Assembly: GCA_014359885.1 (NCBI GenBank)
Contig: JACIYN010000009.1
Location: forward strand, 1 to 60,664
From: Desulfacinum sp.
GTDB lineage: Bacteria > Desulfobacterota > Syntrophobacteria > Syntrophobacterales > DSM-9756
Reading direction: 5' to 3'
Length of the DNA stretch: 60,664 nt
The notes beneath the pieces were generated by a model, which was not told where the DNA came from, did not search any database, and worked only from the letters and a program-made list of their open reading frames with translations. Made by a program: the position numbers and the translations under genes. Positions 35,155 through 42,791 of this stretch are shown here, one piece after another (the first letter of the stretch is position 1; the number at the start of each line of letters is the position of its first letter).

Positions 35155-35220
35155 GATTCCCTCCTTTGCTCAGGAAGCGGCTGGAGTTGTGTGGGGTGGA
35201 AAAACGGAAAGGCAGGGCAT

Positions 35221-35249
35221 CCTATAGCATGGAAAGGCTATCAGTTCAA
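35221..35249 (-). promoter_or_regulatory. Sigma-70-type promoter for the minus-strand liv operon
   Basis: On the minus strand: TTGAAC, 17 bases, TATAGG, with TGC just before the -10. It ends about 66 bases before the livK start codon. Confidence 0.55.
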
Positions 35250-35335
35250 TCAAGTAAAGAAGATCCCGCGGCGATAAGTGCCCGGGATCAGTTGTGAATT
35301 GTTTGTAAATATCAAAACGTGTTTGGAGGTTATGG

Positions 35336-35914
35336 ATGCAGATCGTGGGGTTCTATGGTTCTCCCCGAAAGGGAGGCAACACGGATCGCATGATGGACGC
35401 CTTTCTGGAAGGGGCCTTGGAAGCCGGGGCTTCCGTGGAAAGGGTGTATGTGCGGCGGCTCAAGATGCAGGGATGCGTGGGCTGCGGGGGGTGCGATGAG
35501 ACGGGAGCGTGCGTGGTGGACGATGGCATGCAGCCGGTCTATCCCCTGCTGGAGGCGGCCGATGGGGTGGCGGTGGCGAGTCCCATCTACTTCTACAACG
35601 TGACGGGCCAACTAAAGCTCTTGATCGACCGCTGCCAGGCCCTTTTCATGAAAAAGCAACTGGCAGCTCCGGACGGAAAAGCTCATGGGCAGACCAAGCC
35701 CAAGAAAGGGTTTCTCCTGAGTGCCGCCGCCACCCGGGGAAAGCGCCTCTTCGACTGCGCGCTCCTCACCATGCACTACTTCCTGGACGCCCTGGGCGGC
35801 CAACTGGTGGGAGATCTGTGCTTACGGGAACTGGAAGGAAAAACCGACGTGACCAAGGCCCCCGAGCTGCTGGCCCGCTGCCGGGAGGCGGGACGACAAT
35901 TTGCGGGGGAGTGA
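35336..35914 (+). CDS. Flavodoxin-fold NAD(P)H-dependent oxidoreductase, iron-sulfur flavoprotein-like
   Basis: 192 residues. The FMN-binding loop GFYGSPRKGGNTDRMMDAFL opens the protein. CVGCGGCDETGACVVDD gives a compact cysteine cluster as in iron-sulfur flavoproteins of anaerobes. VASPIYFYNVTGQLKLLIDR is the second flavin loop. It probably moves electrons between ferredoxin or NAD(P)H and a small acceptor. GGAGG is 6 bases before the ATG. Its TGA stop sits at the exact start of a heptamer array. Confidence 0.87.
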   Translation: MQIVGFYGSPRKGGNTDRMMDAFLEGALEAGASVERVYVRRLKMQGCVGCGGCDETGACVVDDGMQPVYPLLEAADGVAVASPIYFYNVTGQLKLLIDRCQALFMKKQLAAPDGKAHGQTKPKKGFLLSAAATRGKRLFDCALLTMHYFLDALGGQLVGDLCLRELEGKTDVTKAPELLARCREAGRQFAGE

Positions 35915-35987
35915 TGAGTGATGAGTGATGGGTGATGAGTGATGAGTGACGGGTGACGGGTAACGAGTGATGAGTGACGAGTGATGG
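35911..35987 (+). repeat. Heptanucleotide tandem array, 11 units (left of four-helix-bundle gene)
   Basis: Units of GTGATGA with variants GTGATGG, GTGACGG, GTAACGA and GTGACGA. The first unit contains the stop codon of the oxidoreductase gene. Confidence 0.9.
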
Positions 35988-36037
35988 GTGCGTCCGCTCT
36001 TACAGCCATGCAGGGTGGAGCAAGGGGCGCCATGAGG

Positions 36038-36453
36038 TCAGACGGTGGGAGGTTGTTTGAAGTGGCGCAGCAGGCCGAGAAGAAGCTTTCGGACCAATTC
36101 GATCTTGGTTTCGAGGCCTTCGTCCCGGGCCAGCCCAAGTCTGCTGCAAGAATCCATTGGGTTTCCAATTCGGCCAGGGACCCCAGGGCAATGTAGAGGA
36201 ATTGGATGAATTCCTTTTTCGAATAGCGGGCTGCGCCTTCTGCAATGTTGCAGGGAATGGACACTGCAGAGCGCCTCATCTGGGCCGTCATCCCATAAAC
36301 TTCCTCCTTGGGAAACCGGTCGGTGACTTGATAGACGGCCTTAGCCAACTCCATGGCGGCTTTCCAGAGTTCCAGATCCTTGTGGGTGCGCACCTCCCCT
36401 TCCTGCACGCCTTCCGGCCCCTTGCCCGCTCTCGTGTTCTCCGGAGCTGCCAT
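36038..36453 (-). pseudogene. Four-helix-bundle protein (S23/23S rRNA IVS type), frameshifted
   Basis: The first frame reads HKDLELWKAAMELAKAVYQV, RFPKEEVYGMTAQMRRSAVS, IPCNIAEGAARYSKKEFIQF and LAELETQWILAADLG, clearly the S23 four-helix-bundle family. After AADLG (near 36137) the family continues in another frame as LARDEGLETKIELVRKLLLG and then LLRHFKQPPTV stop at 36038. A single missing base in the GGGC run explains this. The start has GGAGG at a good distance. A sequencing error is possible. Family members occur in 23S rRNA intervening sequences and as stand-alone genes; the molecular role is unknown. It is bracketed by two inverted heptamer arrays. Confidence 0.85.
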
Positions 36454-36472
36454 GGCACCAATCCTCCTTCAC

Positions 36473-36556
36473 TCATCACCCACCGCCCATCACTCACCAC
36501 TCATTACTCATCACCCATCACCCGTCACTCGTCACTCATCACTCGTCACTCATCCC
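36473..36556 (-). repeat. Heptanucleotide tandem array, 12 units (right of four-helix-bundle gene)
   Basis: Plus-strand units are TCATCAC with variants CCATCAC, TCGTCAC, CCGTCAC, TCATTAC and TCACCAC. On the minus strand it spans the last codons and TGA of pyrD and continues downstream. It is inverted relative to 35911-35987. Confidence 0.88.
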
Positions 36557-37532
36557 TGGCACATGCCTTTTCCGCCAGGGGAAACCGGCAGGAGGTGTCC
36601 AGGGTGCCGATGTATTCCCGAACGGAGGTCAGGCCCTGGTGCCGGAGGAACCGTTCCAGGCCGTCCAGGATCTCCACGGAGGCCGTGGGCCTGATGAGGC
36701 TGGCGGTTCCCACCTGCACGGCGGAGGCGCCCACCAGCAGGAACTCCAGGGCGTCCAGGGCCGTCTGGATGCCGCCGATACCAATGACGGGGCACGACAC
36801 GGCCTGCACCACCTGATAGACGCACCGCAGGGCGACGGGCTTGATGGCGGGCCCCGAGAGGCCGCCCAGGATATTGGCCAGTTTGGGCCGGCGGGAAAAG
36901 ACATCCACGGCCATGCCCGACACCGTATTGATGCAGGAGATGATGTCCGTTCCCGCGTCTTCCACCGCCCGGGCGATGAGGGCGATGTCGGTCACGTTGG
37001 GGCTGAGCTTGGTGATGAGCGGGCGGGTCGTCTTCCGGCGGACCGCTTCCGTCACCCGAGCCGCCATGCGCGGGTCGGTGCCGAAGGCGATGCCGCCTTC
37101 CTTCACGTTGGGGCAACTGATGTTGATCTCCAGGGCCGCGATGCCTTCCGCATCCTCCAGGCGCTCGGCCAGAGCCGCATATTCGTCTTCGCTGTTTCCC
37201 AGGATGTTGACCACCACGGTGGCGTTTCGTTTCCGGAGATAGGGGAGCTTTTCGGCCACGAACCGTTCCACCCCCACGTTTTCCAGGCCGATGGCGTTGA
37301 GCATGCCCGCCGGGGTTTCGGCGATGCGCGGCGGTGGGTTTCCCGCGCGGGGTTCCAGGGAGATGCCCTTGACCACCACGGCCCCCAGGCGGGCCAGGTC
37401 CAGGAAGTCGGAAAACTCCTGGCCGTAGCCGAACGTCCCCGAGGCGGTGAGCACCGGGTTCTTGAGGGACAGGGGCCCTAGCTGCACACGAAGGTCAGGG
37501 GCCGAACGGGCGTGGATTCCATCTTTTCCCAT
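36546..37532 (-). CDS. pyrD: Dihydroorotate dehydrogenase, class 1B catalytic subunit
   Basis: 328 residues, an FMN TIM barrel. Motifs are [34 protein letters not shown], the catalytic Cys in [34 protein letters not shown], then [18 protein letters not shown] and [19 protein letters not shown]. It oxidises dihydroorotate to orotate in pyrimidine synthesis and passes electrons to PyrK. The start at 37532 overlaps pyrK by 55 bases, as often in pyrK-pyrD operons. The 3' end lies within a heptamer array. Confidence 0.95.
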   Translation of the reverse strand: MGKDGIHARSAPDLRVQLGPLSLKNPVLTASGTFGYGQEFSDFLDLARLGAVVVKGISLEPRAGNPPPRIAETPAGMLNAIGLENVGVERFVAEKLPYLRKRNATVVVNILGNSEDEYAALAERLEDAEGIAALEINISCPNVKEGGIAFGTDPRMAARVTEAVRRKTTRPLITKLSPNVTDIALIARAVEDAGTDIISCINTVSGMAVDVFSRRPKLANILGGLSGPAIKPVALRCVYQVVQAVSCPVIGIGGIQTALDALEFLLVGASAVQVGTASLIRPTASVEILDGLERFLRHQGLTSVREYIGTLDTSCRFPLAEKACARDE

Positions 37533-38350
37533 AGGATCTTCCTCGAATCGAAAACGGGTCCTTCCTTGCACACGTGCACGTATTGGGCCCGGCCGGGATC
37601 TTCGGGGTGCGCGGCCGGCAGGGCGCAGCCCAGGCAGGCTCCAATACCGCACGCCATGACCGATTCCAGAGACATGGTGGCCCGAACGTCCTTTTCGTGG
37701 GCCCATGCCGCCACGGCCGCCTGCATGGGAAGCGGGCCGCAGGCATAGAGGCGCTGGGGGAGGATCCCGCTTTCCCGGACGCTTTCATCCATCAGGTCCA
37801 CCACGGTGCCGCACAACCCCCGGGATCCGTCGTCGGTGCTGAAAAAAGTGCGGATCCCTTTGCGTTCCAACTTTCCCAGCGGTACCAGCTCCGAAGCCGT
37901 GCGGGCGCCGTAGAAAAGGAGGATTCGGCGGGAATCCTTCTCCCGGGCCCAGTGGGCCAGGCGGTGGCCCAGTTCCACCAGGGGAGCGATTCCGATGCCG
38001 CCGGCCACCAGGGCCACGATTTCCTCGTGGGCTTCCGGCATGGGAAAGGCGTTGCCCAAAGGCCCGATCACATCCAGGGTGGAGCCTTCCTTTCGCTGGG
38101 CGAGCAGCCAGGTGCCGCGGCCCACCACCCGAAAAAGGATTTCCAGGAGCCCGTCGTCCTTGTGGATCCTGTGAAAGGAGAAGGGGCGGTTCAGAAGCGG
38201 GTCGGCCCCTTCCGAGGTGATCCGGACCATGGCGAACTGGCCCGGGCGCGCCGTGGCCGTGATCCTCGGGGCGTAGAGGACGATCCGGTGGGTGTCGTCA
38301 GCCACCCGGCGGGTTTCCAGAAGGCGCGCTCTTTCCTGTGTCTTGGGCAC
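37478..38350 (-). CDS. pyrK: Dihydroorotate dehydrogenase electron-transfer subunit
   Basis: 290 residues. The FAD-binding beta barrel has [10 protein letters not shown] and [11 protein letters not shown]. The NAD-binding domain has [22 protein letters not shown]-terminal [2Fe-2S] site is in [15 protein letters not shown] with a later VHVC. It carries electrons from PyrD's FMN to NAD+. It lies 13 bases after pgeF and overlaps pyrD, giving a three-gene operon. Confidence 0.94.
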   Translation of the reverse strand: MPKTQERARLLETRRVADDTHRIVLYAPRITATARPGQFAMVRITSEGADPLLNRPFSFHRIHKDDGLLEILFRVVGRGTWLLAQRKEGSTLDVIGPLGNAFPMPEAHEEIVALVAGGIGIAPLVELGHRLAHWAREKDSRRILLFYGARTASELVPLGKLERKGIRTFFSTDDGSRGLCGTVVDLMDESVRESGILPQRLYACGPLPMQAAVAAWAHEKDVRATMSLESVMACGIGACLGCALPAAHPEDPGRAQYVHVCKEGPVFDSRKILWEKMESTPVRPLTFVCS

Positions 38351-38363
38351 GGTTCCATTCCTC

Positions 38364-39170
38364 CTAGCTGAGGGCGATGAGGGCCGCCAGGCGGCCCGTC
38401 ACCTTGTCGCGGCGGTACGAAAAGTACAAGTCCGGATGGCACACGGTGCACTGGCCGGCCACATGGATGTTTCCGGCGCGCAGGCCCGCCGCCGTGAGCT
38501 GGCTGCAACTGATGGCCCAGAAGTCGAAATAGGTGGGCCGGACCTGGAACTTCCAAAAGGACGGAGGAAGTTCCTTTTCAAAATGGCGAAATTCGGCGCA
38601 GCATGGCCCCAGGGAAGGGCTCACCGCGGCCACCAGGGATTCCGGGCGGCACCCGAAGCGTTCCACGAGGAGGGCCACCGTCTTTCCCAGAATGTCGGCC
38701 GCGCTGCCTCTCCAACCGCTGTGCACGTTGGCGATGACCCGCTTTTCCGGATCCACCAAAAAGACCGCCTGGCAGTCGGCGATGCGCACCAGGAGGCCCA
38801 CCCGGGGAAGGGCCGTCACCAGGGCATCGGCTTCGGGTCCCACGAAAAGAGCAAAGTTTTCGTGCTCCCGTCGATCGCACTGGGCCAGAAACGCCTCGTC
38901 CACCACGACCACGCGATCCCCGTGGACCTGGCGGACGGCCGTCAGGGTCTTCAGCCCGGCGTAGGAGGCGATTCGGCCGAGATTCCGGGCCACCGCTTCG
39001 GGACGGTCCCCGTTTCCGAAGGCCGTATTGAGGCTTTCGTAAGGCGGGCGGCTCACCCCACCCTGCCGGGTGAAAACCCCGTGGATGAGGCCCGGCAGGC
39101 AATCCAGGGCCGGCCATCGGAAAGGTTGGAGGCCGTTCGGCTCCCTGTTTGACAGAATCTTATCCGGCAT
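38364..39170 (-). CDS. pgeF: Peptidoglycan editing factor, laccase-domain (YfiH/DUF152) family
   Basis: About 268 residues. Motifs are GVFTRQGGVSRPPYESLNTA, AVRQVHGDRVVVVDE, VRIADCQAVFLVDPEKRV, the metal ligand region NVHSGWRGSAADILGKTV and SPSLGPCCAEF, with C-terminal FSYRRDKVTGRLAA. Members act as peptidoglycan editing factors (correcting L-Ser in place of L-Ala in precursors) or as purine nucleoside phosphorylase-like enzymes. Two in-frame ATGs (39182, 39170) lack a clear ribosome site; 39170 is preferred. It is the first gene of the pgeF-pyrK-pyrD operon. Confidence 0.9.
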   Translation of the reverse strand: MPDKILSNREPNGLQPFRWPALDCLPGLIHGVFTRQGGVSRPPYESLNTAFGNGDRPEAVARNLGRIASYAGLKTLTAVRQVHGDRVVVVDEAFLAQCDRREHENFALFVGPEADALVTALPRVGLLVRIADCQAVFLVDPEKRVIANVHSGWRGSAADILGKTVALLVERFGCRPESLVAAVSPSLGPCCAEFRHFEKELPPSFWKFQVRPTYFDFWAISCSQLTAAGLRAGNIHVAGQCTVCHPDLYFSYRRDKVTGRLAALIALS

Positions 39171-39270
39171 GATCCACACCACGGCTTCTCCCCATGGAAC
39201 CGAAGGATCCTGGCGCCCCTTGCGCCCCCCTTCCTGGATGAAAGAGTCTCCACCGGGGGTGCTGTCCGCC

Positions 39271-39350
39271 CTGTGGGAGCGCCGCCAGGCGCCATGAGCG
39301 GTTTAATCGCGTTCATCTGTTTTCGTAGGGGCGGGCTTCATGCCCGCCCG
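39271..39350. repeat. Family B fragment plus family F hairpin, copy 2
   Basis: GTGGGAGCGCCGCCAGGCGC (family B start) is followed by GTAGGGGCGGGCTTCATGCC (family F). The gap 39171-39507 holds only this repeat DNA and the FKBP upstream region. Confidence 0.65.
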
Positions 39351-39507
39351 CAAGAGCTGTCCATGGACGTCGGTACCTATAGCACGACGAAGCGCGGAGG
39401 CCCAAGGGGGGATGTCTTTGGTTGACAAAATCGGGGTGGCCCTTAAGTTGAGGGTTGATTGAACCATTGGAAAGTTGCGAACCGTCGCACATAAAGGAGC
39501 CGACCCG

Positions 39508-40026
39508 ATGATGCAGGTCAAGGAATGCATGAAGGTGACCATCGACTTCACCATCAAGACCACCACGAAACACGGAGAAACCCAGCAATCGCCGCCGGCC
39601 ACCTGTACGTTTGTCTACGGAGTGGATGTCCAATATCCGTCGGTGGAAGCCGCTCTCATGAACAAGAAGGTGGGGGACCGGGTGCAGGTGTATGTGCCTC
39701 CGGAGGAAATCTTCGGGCCCCACGACCCTGAACTTGTCCGGGAACTTCCCCGATCCGACTACAAGGAAGAACGCCTCCGGGTGGGCAAGGTGTATCGGGA
39801 GATGCGAAACCGATCCCTGGTGGAATTCCTGGTTTTGGACCTTCGAGAGGATGTGATCGTGGCCGATTTCAACCATCCCAATGCGGGTGCTTCGGCCGAA
39901 TTCGACATCGTCATCCGCGACATCCGGGAAGCCACCCAGGAGGAGATGCGCCCGTCCTGCCAGCGGGGAGGTTCGGTCCGGTCGTGCGCCACCACACCGG
40001 ACGGCTTGTGTGGTGTGAACGTTTAG
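39508..40026 (+). CDS. SlyD-like FKBP-type peptidyl-prolyl isomerase
   Basis: 172 residues. After a start at ATG 39508 (AAAGGAG 8 bases before it) come CMKVTIDFTIKT, VYGVDVQYPSVEAALMNKKV, VGDRVQVYVPPEEIFGPHDP and VIVADFNHPNAGASAEFDIV. This is the FKBP fold with the insert-in-flap typical of SlyD. The C-terminal tail has three cysteines (MRPSCQ, VRSCATT, DGLCGV), which could bind metal as SlyD tails do. It should catalyse proline isomerisation and chaperone folding in the cytoplasm. It stands alone between repeat regions. Confidence 0.8.
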   Translation: MMQVKECMKVTIDFTIKTTTKHGETQQSPPATCTFVYGVDVQYPSVEAALMNKKVGDRVQVYVPPEEIFGPHDPELVRELPRSDYKEERLRVGKVYREMRNRSLVEFLVLDLREDVIVADFNHPNAGASAEFDIVIRDIREATQEEMRPSCQRGGSVRSCATTPDGLCGVNV

Positions 40027-40111
40027 GCCCCAAGGCGGCCGGACTTGACGGTCAGGTCCTTGCACCATCCCCGATGGATGGAAGAGCCTGCACCGGGATG
40101 CCGTCCGCCCT

Positions 40112-40214
40112 GTGGGAGCGCCGCAAGGGGCGATCACCCGCGGGCGGTCCCACTGCCATGCCCCACTGCCATGGGATGGCCGGCCACCCTTTTCGCGGCT
40201 TTTGACGCTCCCAC
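40112..40214 (+). repeat. Dispersed repeat family B, copy 4
   Basis: GTGGGAGCGCCGCAAGGGGC on the left, ATGGGATGGCCGGCCACCC inside and TTTTCGCGGCTTTTGACGCT on the right. Confidence 0.72.
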
Positions 40215-40240
40215 GGGTGTTGAGCGGATAAACCCGTCAG

Positions 40241-40269
40241 GTAGGGGCGGGGTTTATCCCCGCCCGCCG
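40241..40269. repeat. Short hairpin repeat family F, copy 3
   Basis: GTAGGGGCGGGGTTTATCCC followed by CGCCCGCC. Confidence 0.68.
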
Positions 40270-40281
40270 AGTGCTTTCATC

Positions 40282-40311
40282 TTGACAAGTGGGCCTTTCT
40301 GCCTGTAACCA
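40282..40311 (+). promoter_or_regulatory. Putative promoter of the liv-paaK-ior operon leader
   Basis: TTGACA (40282-40287), an 18-base spacer, then TAACCA. The -35 is perfect and the -10 weak. Transcription would start near 40318, about 40 bases before the leader ORF. Confidence 0.5.
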
Positions 40312-40356
40312 AGAAAGACCTTGCTCATCCAAAGTTACCGGGAGGGCGGAAGCGCC

Positions 40357-40428
40357 GTGAGAACCACATCCAGTTCAAACCACATCGGCTATTACTATTA
40401 CGGCTACCTCAGGCGGTCTGCCCTGTGA
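40357..40428 (+). CDS. Tyrosine-rich leader peptide (attenuator)
   Basis: A GTG-started ORF of 23 codons ending in TGA; GGAGG lies 11 bases before the GTG. Residues 12-17 read YYYYGY, encoded TAT TAC TAT TAC GGC TAC, so five of six codons are tyrosine. The end of the ORF (40413-40423) is the 5' strand of the predicted antiterminator. It precedes a strong terminator and the liv-paaK-iorAB operon. The layout is that of a translation-coupled attenuator sensing charged tRNA-Tyr. The start codon is less certain than the Tyr run. Confidence 0.8.
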   Translation: MRTTSSSNHIGYYYYGYLRRSAL

Positions 40429-40448
40429 GGTGATCTCCCGCCGAGAAA

Positions 40449-40489
40449 GCCGTGGGCAGACCGCAGTCGGTTCTGCCCACGGCTTTTTT
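40449..40489 (+). terminator. Attenuator terminator 1 (regulated)
   Basis: An 11-bp perfect stem, GCCGTGGGCAG (40449-40459) with CTGCCCACGGC (40473-40483), then six T. Bases 40454-40464 (GGGCAGACCGC) are perfectly complementary to leader bases 40413-40423 (GCGGTCTGCCC), so the antiterminator and terminator are mutually exclusive. Confidence 0.9.
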
Positions 40490-40494
40490 GTTTG

Positions 40495-40524
40495 GGCCGT
40501 GGGGTTGTTCCCACGGCCTTTTTT
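40495..40524 (+). terminator. Terminator 2 in tandem with the attenuator
   Basis: GGCCGTGGG (40495-40503) pairs with CCCACGGCC (40510-40518), followed by six T. Its arms share GCCGTGGG with terminator 1, so strands of the two hairpins can cross-pair. It ends 33 bases before the livK start codon. Confidence 0.88.
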
Positions 40525-40557
40525 GTTGGCCGTTTCTTGAGAATCAAGGAGGTTGCC

Positions 40558-41739
40558 ATGGTCGGAGGAAGGTTGGCTCAATGTGTGGGAAGATGGAGCC
40601 GGATCGTGCTTTGGGTCTGTGCGTTGGCCTTGATGGTGCCGGCGGGGGCCCTGGCGGGAGGAAAACCCTACAAGATCGGCGCGGTCTTTTCCGTCACGGG
40701 CGGCGCCTCCTTTCTGGGGGAGCCGGAAAAGAGAACGGCGGAGATGATCGTGGAGCAGGTCAACGCCCAGGGCGGGATCAACGGACACCCGGTGGAAGTC
40801 GTTCTCTATGACGACGAGACGGACGCCACCAAGTGCAACCTGGCGGTGAAGAAACTGATCAAGAGGGACAAGGTTCCCGTCATCATCGGTCCCAGCACCA
40901 GCGGAAACAGCCTGGCCGTGGTCAGCGTGGCGGAAGATTTCAAGATTCCCCTCATCTCCTGCGCGGCCAGCTACAAGATTGTGGAGCCCGTGGAGAGCCG
41001 TCGCTGGGTCTTCAAGGTGGCCGGTTCCGACAAGCACGTGGTGGGCAAGATGTACGACTACATGAAGGCCAAGGGCATCTCCAAGATCGGCATCATGACC
41101 GTGTCCGATGGGTTCGGGGCCAGCGGCCGTGAGGAGCTCTTGCGATTGGCCCAGGAATATGGCATCACCGTGGTGGCCGACGAGCGCTACGGGCCCAAGG
41201 ACACGGACCTCACGGCCCAGCTCACCAAGATCCGGGAGTCGGGAGCCCAGGCGGTGGTCAACTGGTCCGTGGGACCCACGGCCGTCCTGGCCGTCAAGGG
41301 GTGGCGGGATCTCAAGATGGAGGGGATGCCGCTTTTCCAGAGCCACGGCTTCGGAAGCAAGAAGTACCTGGAGCTGAGCGGCGATGCGGCCGAAGGGGTT
41401 CTTTTGCCCCTGGCGCGGGTCAATGTGGGACCTTTGCTGCCCGAAGACCATCCTCAGAAAAAGGTGATCATGGAATACAAGCAGGCCTATGAAGCCAAAT
41501 ACCAGGAGCCCATCTCGTCTTTCGGCGGCCACGCGTGGGATTCCATGCACCTGGCTTTGGCGGCCCTCAGGGCCGTGGGCCCCGACCCGGCAAAGATCCG
41601 GGATTTCCTGGAAAACACGAAGAACTTCGTGGGACAGCACGGCATCTTCAACTTCTCGCCCCAGGACCACAACGGGTTGAGCAAGGACGATCTGGAGATG
41701 GTGGTGGTGAAAAACGGCGACTGGGCCCTGGCGCAGTAG
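40558..41739 (+). CDS. livK: Liv-type ABC transporter substrate-binding protein (aromatic substrate suspected)
   Basis: 393 residues with signal peptide (IVLWVCALALMVPAGALAGG). The binding fold shows YKIGAVFSVTGGASFLGEPE, VVLYDDETDATKCNLAVKKL, IGPSTSGNSLAVVSVAED and DLTAQLTKIRESGAQAVVNW. It is the first gene of an eight-gene unit that runs into paaK and iorAB, so the ligand may be an aromatic amino acid or aryl acid rather than Leu/Ile/Val; this is inference from context and the Tyr leader. AAGGAGG precedes the ATG. The stop codon TAG is the TAG of a family A repeat. Confidence 0.9.
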   Translation: MVGGRLAQCVGRWSRIVLWVCALALMVPAGALAGGKPYKIGAVFSVTGGASFLGEPEKRTAEMIVEQVNAQGGINGHPVEVVLYDDETDATKCNLAVKKLIKRDKVPVIIGPSTSGNSLAVVSVAEDFKIPLISCAASYKIVEPVESRRWVFKVAGSDKHVVGKMYDYMKAKGISKIGIMTVSDGFGASGREELLRLAQEYGITVVADERYGPKDTDLTAQLTKIRESGAQAVVNWSVGPTAVLAVKGWRDLKMEGMPLFQSHGFGSKKYLELSGDAAEGVLLPLARVNVGPLLPEDHPQKKVIMEYKQAYEAKYQEPISSFGGHAWDSMHLALAALRAVGPDPAKIRDFLENTKNFVGQHGIFNFSPQDHNGLSKDDLEMVVVKNGDWALAQ

Positions 41740-41763
41740 GGGCGAATGGCCATTGGCCCCTAC
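41736..41763. repeat. Palindromic repeat family A overlapping the livK stop
   Basis: GTAGGGGCGAATGGCCATTG followed by GCCCCTAC. The TAG at 41737-41739 is the stop codon of the preceding gene. Confidence 0.83.
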
Positions 41764-41886
41764 TATGATTGCCGTGTGGAAATATTGCCGTGTGGAAACC
41801 GTGAAATGGCAGGCAAGGGGCGGATCATGCCGGCGGCGTGATTCGCCCCCTTGGTGCGAATCTCAGGCAACAAGGACCGATCATCC

Positions 41887-42789
41887 ATGGAAAGTGCGGG
41901 GTTCGGGGCGGCGTGGCTTCAGTATGCCCTAGGGGGGATCACCATCGGAGCCATCTACGCCCTGGTGGCCATCGGCTACAACATCATCTACAACGTGACG
42001 GAGATCATCAATTTCGCCCAGGGCGAGTTCGTCATGCTGGGAGGCCTTTTTGCCGTCTTCTTTTACGAGGCCTGTGGGCTGCCCATTCTGGCAGCGTTCC
42101 TGGCGGCCGTGGCGGCCGTGGCCCTGACGGGGCTCGTCCTGGAACGCTACGTGATCCGAAACGCCCGGCAGGCCACGGTCCTTTCCATGATCATCATCAC
42201 CATCGCCTTTTCCATTCTGCTCAAGGGGGGAGCCATGCTGGCCTGGGGGAAGGACCCCTACCGGCTGCCTCCCTTTACGGGCGGAGGGGCCATCTTGTGG
42301 AACGGAGTGGCCGTGCAGCCCCAGGCCTTGTGGGTGCTGGGGGTGAGCGGGATCATCGTGGTCTGCCTCACCCTCTTCTTTCGAAGAAGCGTTTACGGCA
42401 AGGCCATGCTGGCCTGCGCCGACAATCCCGCCGCCGCCCGCCTGGTGGGCATCCCCGTGCGGACCATGATCTTTTTATCCTTCATGCTCAGTGCCGCCAT
42501 CGGAGCCGCGGCCGGTGTCTCCATCACCCCCATCACCCTCATGGAATACGACCGTGGGGCCTTGTTGGGGCTCAAGGGCTTCGGGGCGGCCGTGCTGGGC
42601 GGGCTGGGTCAATTTTTCGGGGCCCTGGTGGCGGGGCTGCTCCTGGGCCTGGCCGAATCCTTCTGCGCGGGCTACGTGTCGTCCGGGTATAAGGACGCCG
42701 TGGCCCTGGTGCTTCTCCTGCTGGCTCTCTTTTTCAAACCGGAAGGTCTGTTCGGCAGCAAGGAAGCCGCCGGACTGAAAAGGTTCTAG
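41887..42789 (+). CDS. livH: Liv-type ABC transporter permease, LivH family
   Basis: 300 residues with eight membrane helices: ITIGAIYALVAIGYNIIYNV and EIINFAQGEFVMLGGLFAVF near the N-terminus, VCLTLFFRRSVYGKAMLACA in the middle and GAAVLGGLGQFFGALVAGLL near the C-terminus. ATG 41887 follows AAGGA by about 10 bases. It ends 2 bases before livM. Confidence 0.92.
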   Translation: MESAGFGAAWLQYALGGITIGAIYALVAIGYNIIYNVTEIINFAQGEFVMLGGLFAVFFYEACGLPILAAFLAAVAAVALTGLVLERYVIRNARQATVLSMIIITIAFSILLKGGAMLAWGKDPYRLPPFTGGGAILWNGVAVQPQALWVLGVSGIIVVCLTLFFRRSVYGKAMLACADNPAAARLVGIPVRTMIFLSFMLSAAIGAAAGVSITPITLMEYDRGALLGLKGFGAAVLGGLGQFFGALVAGLLLGLAESFCAGYVSSGYKDAVALVLLLLALFFKPEGLFGSKEAAGLKRF

Positions 42790-42791
42790 GC

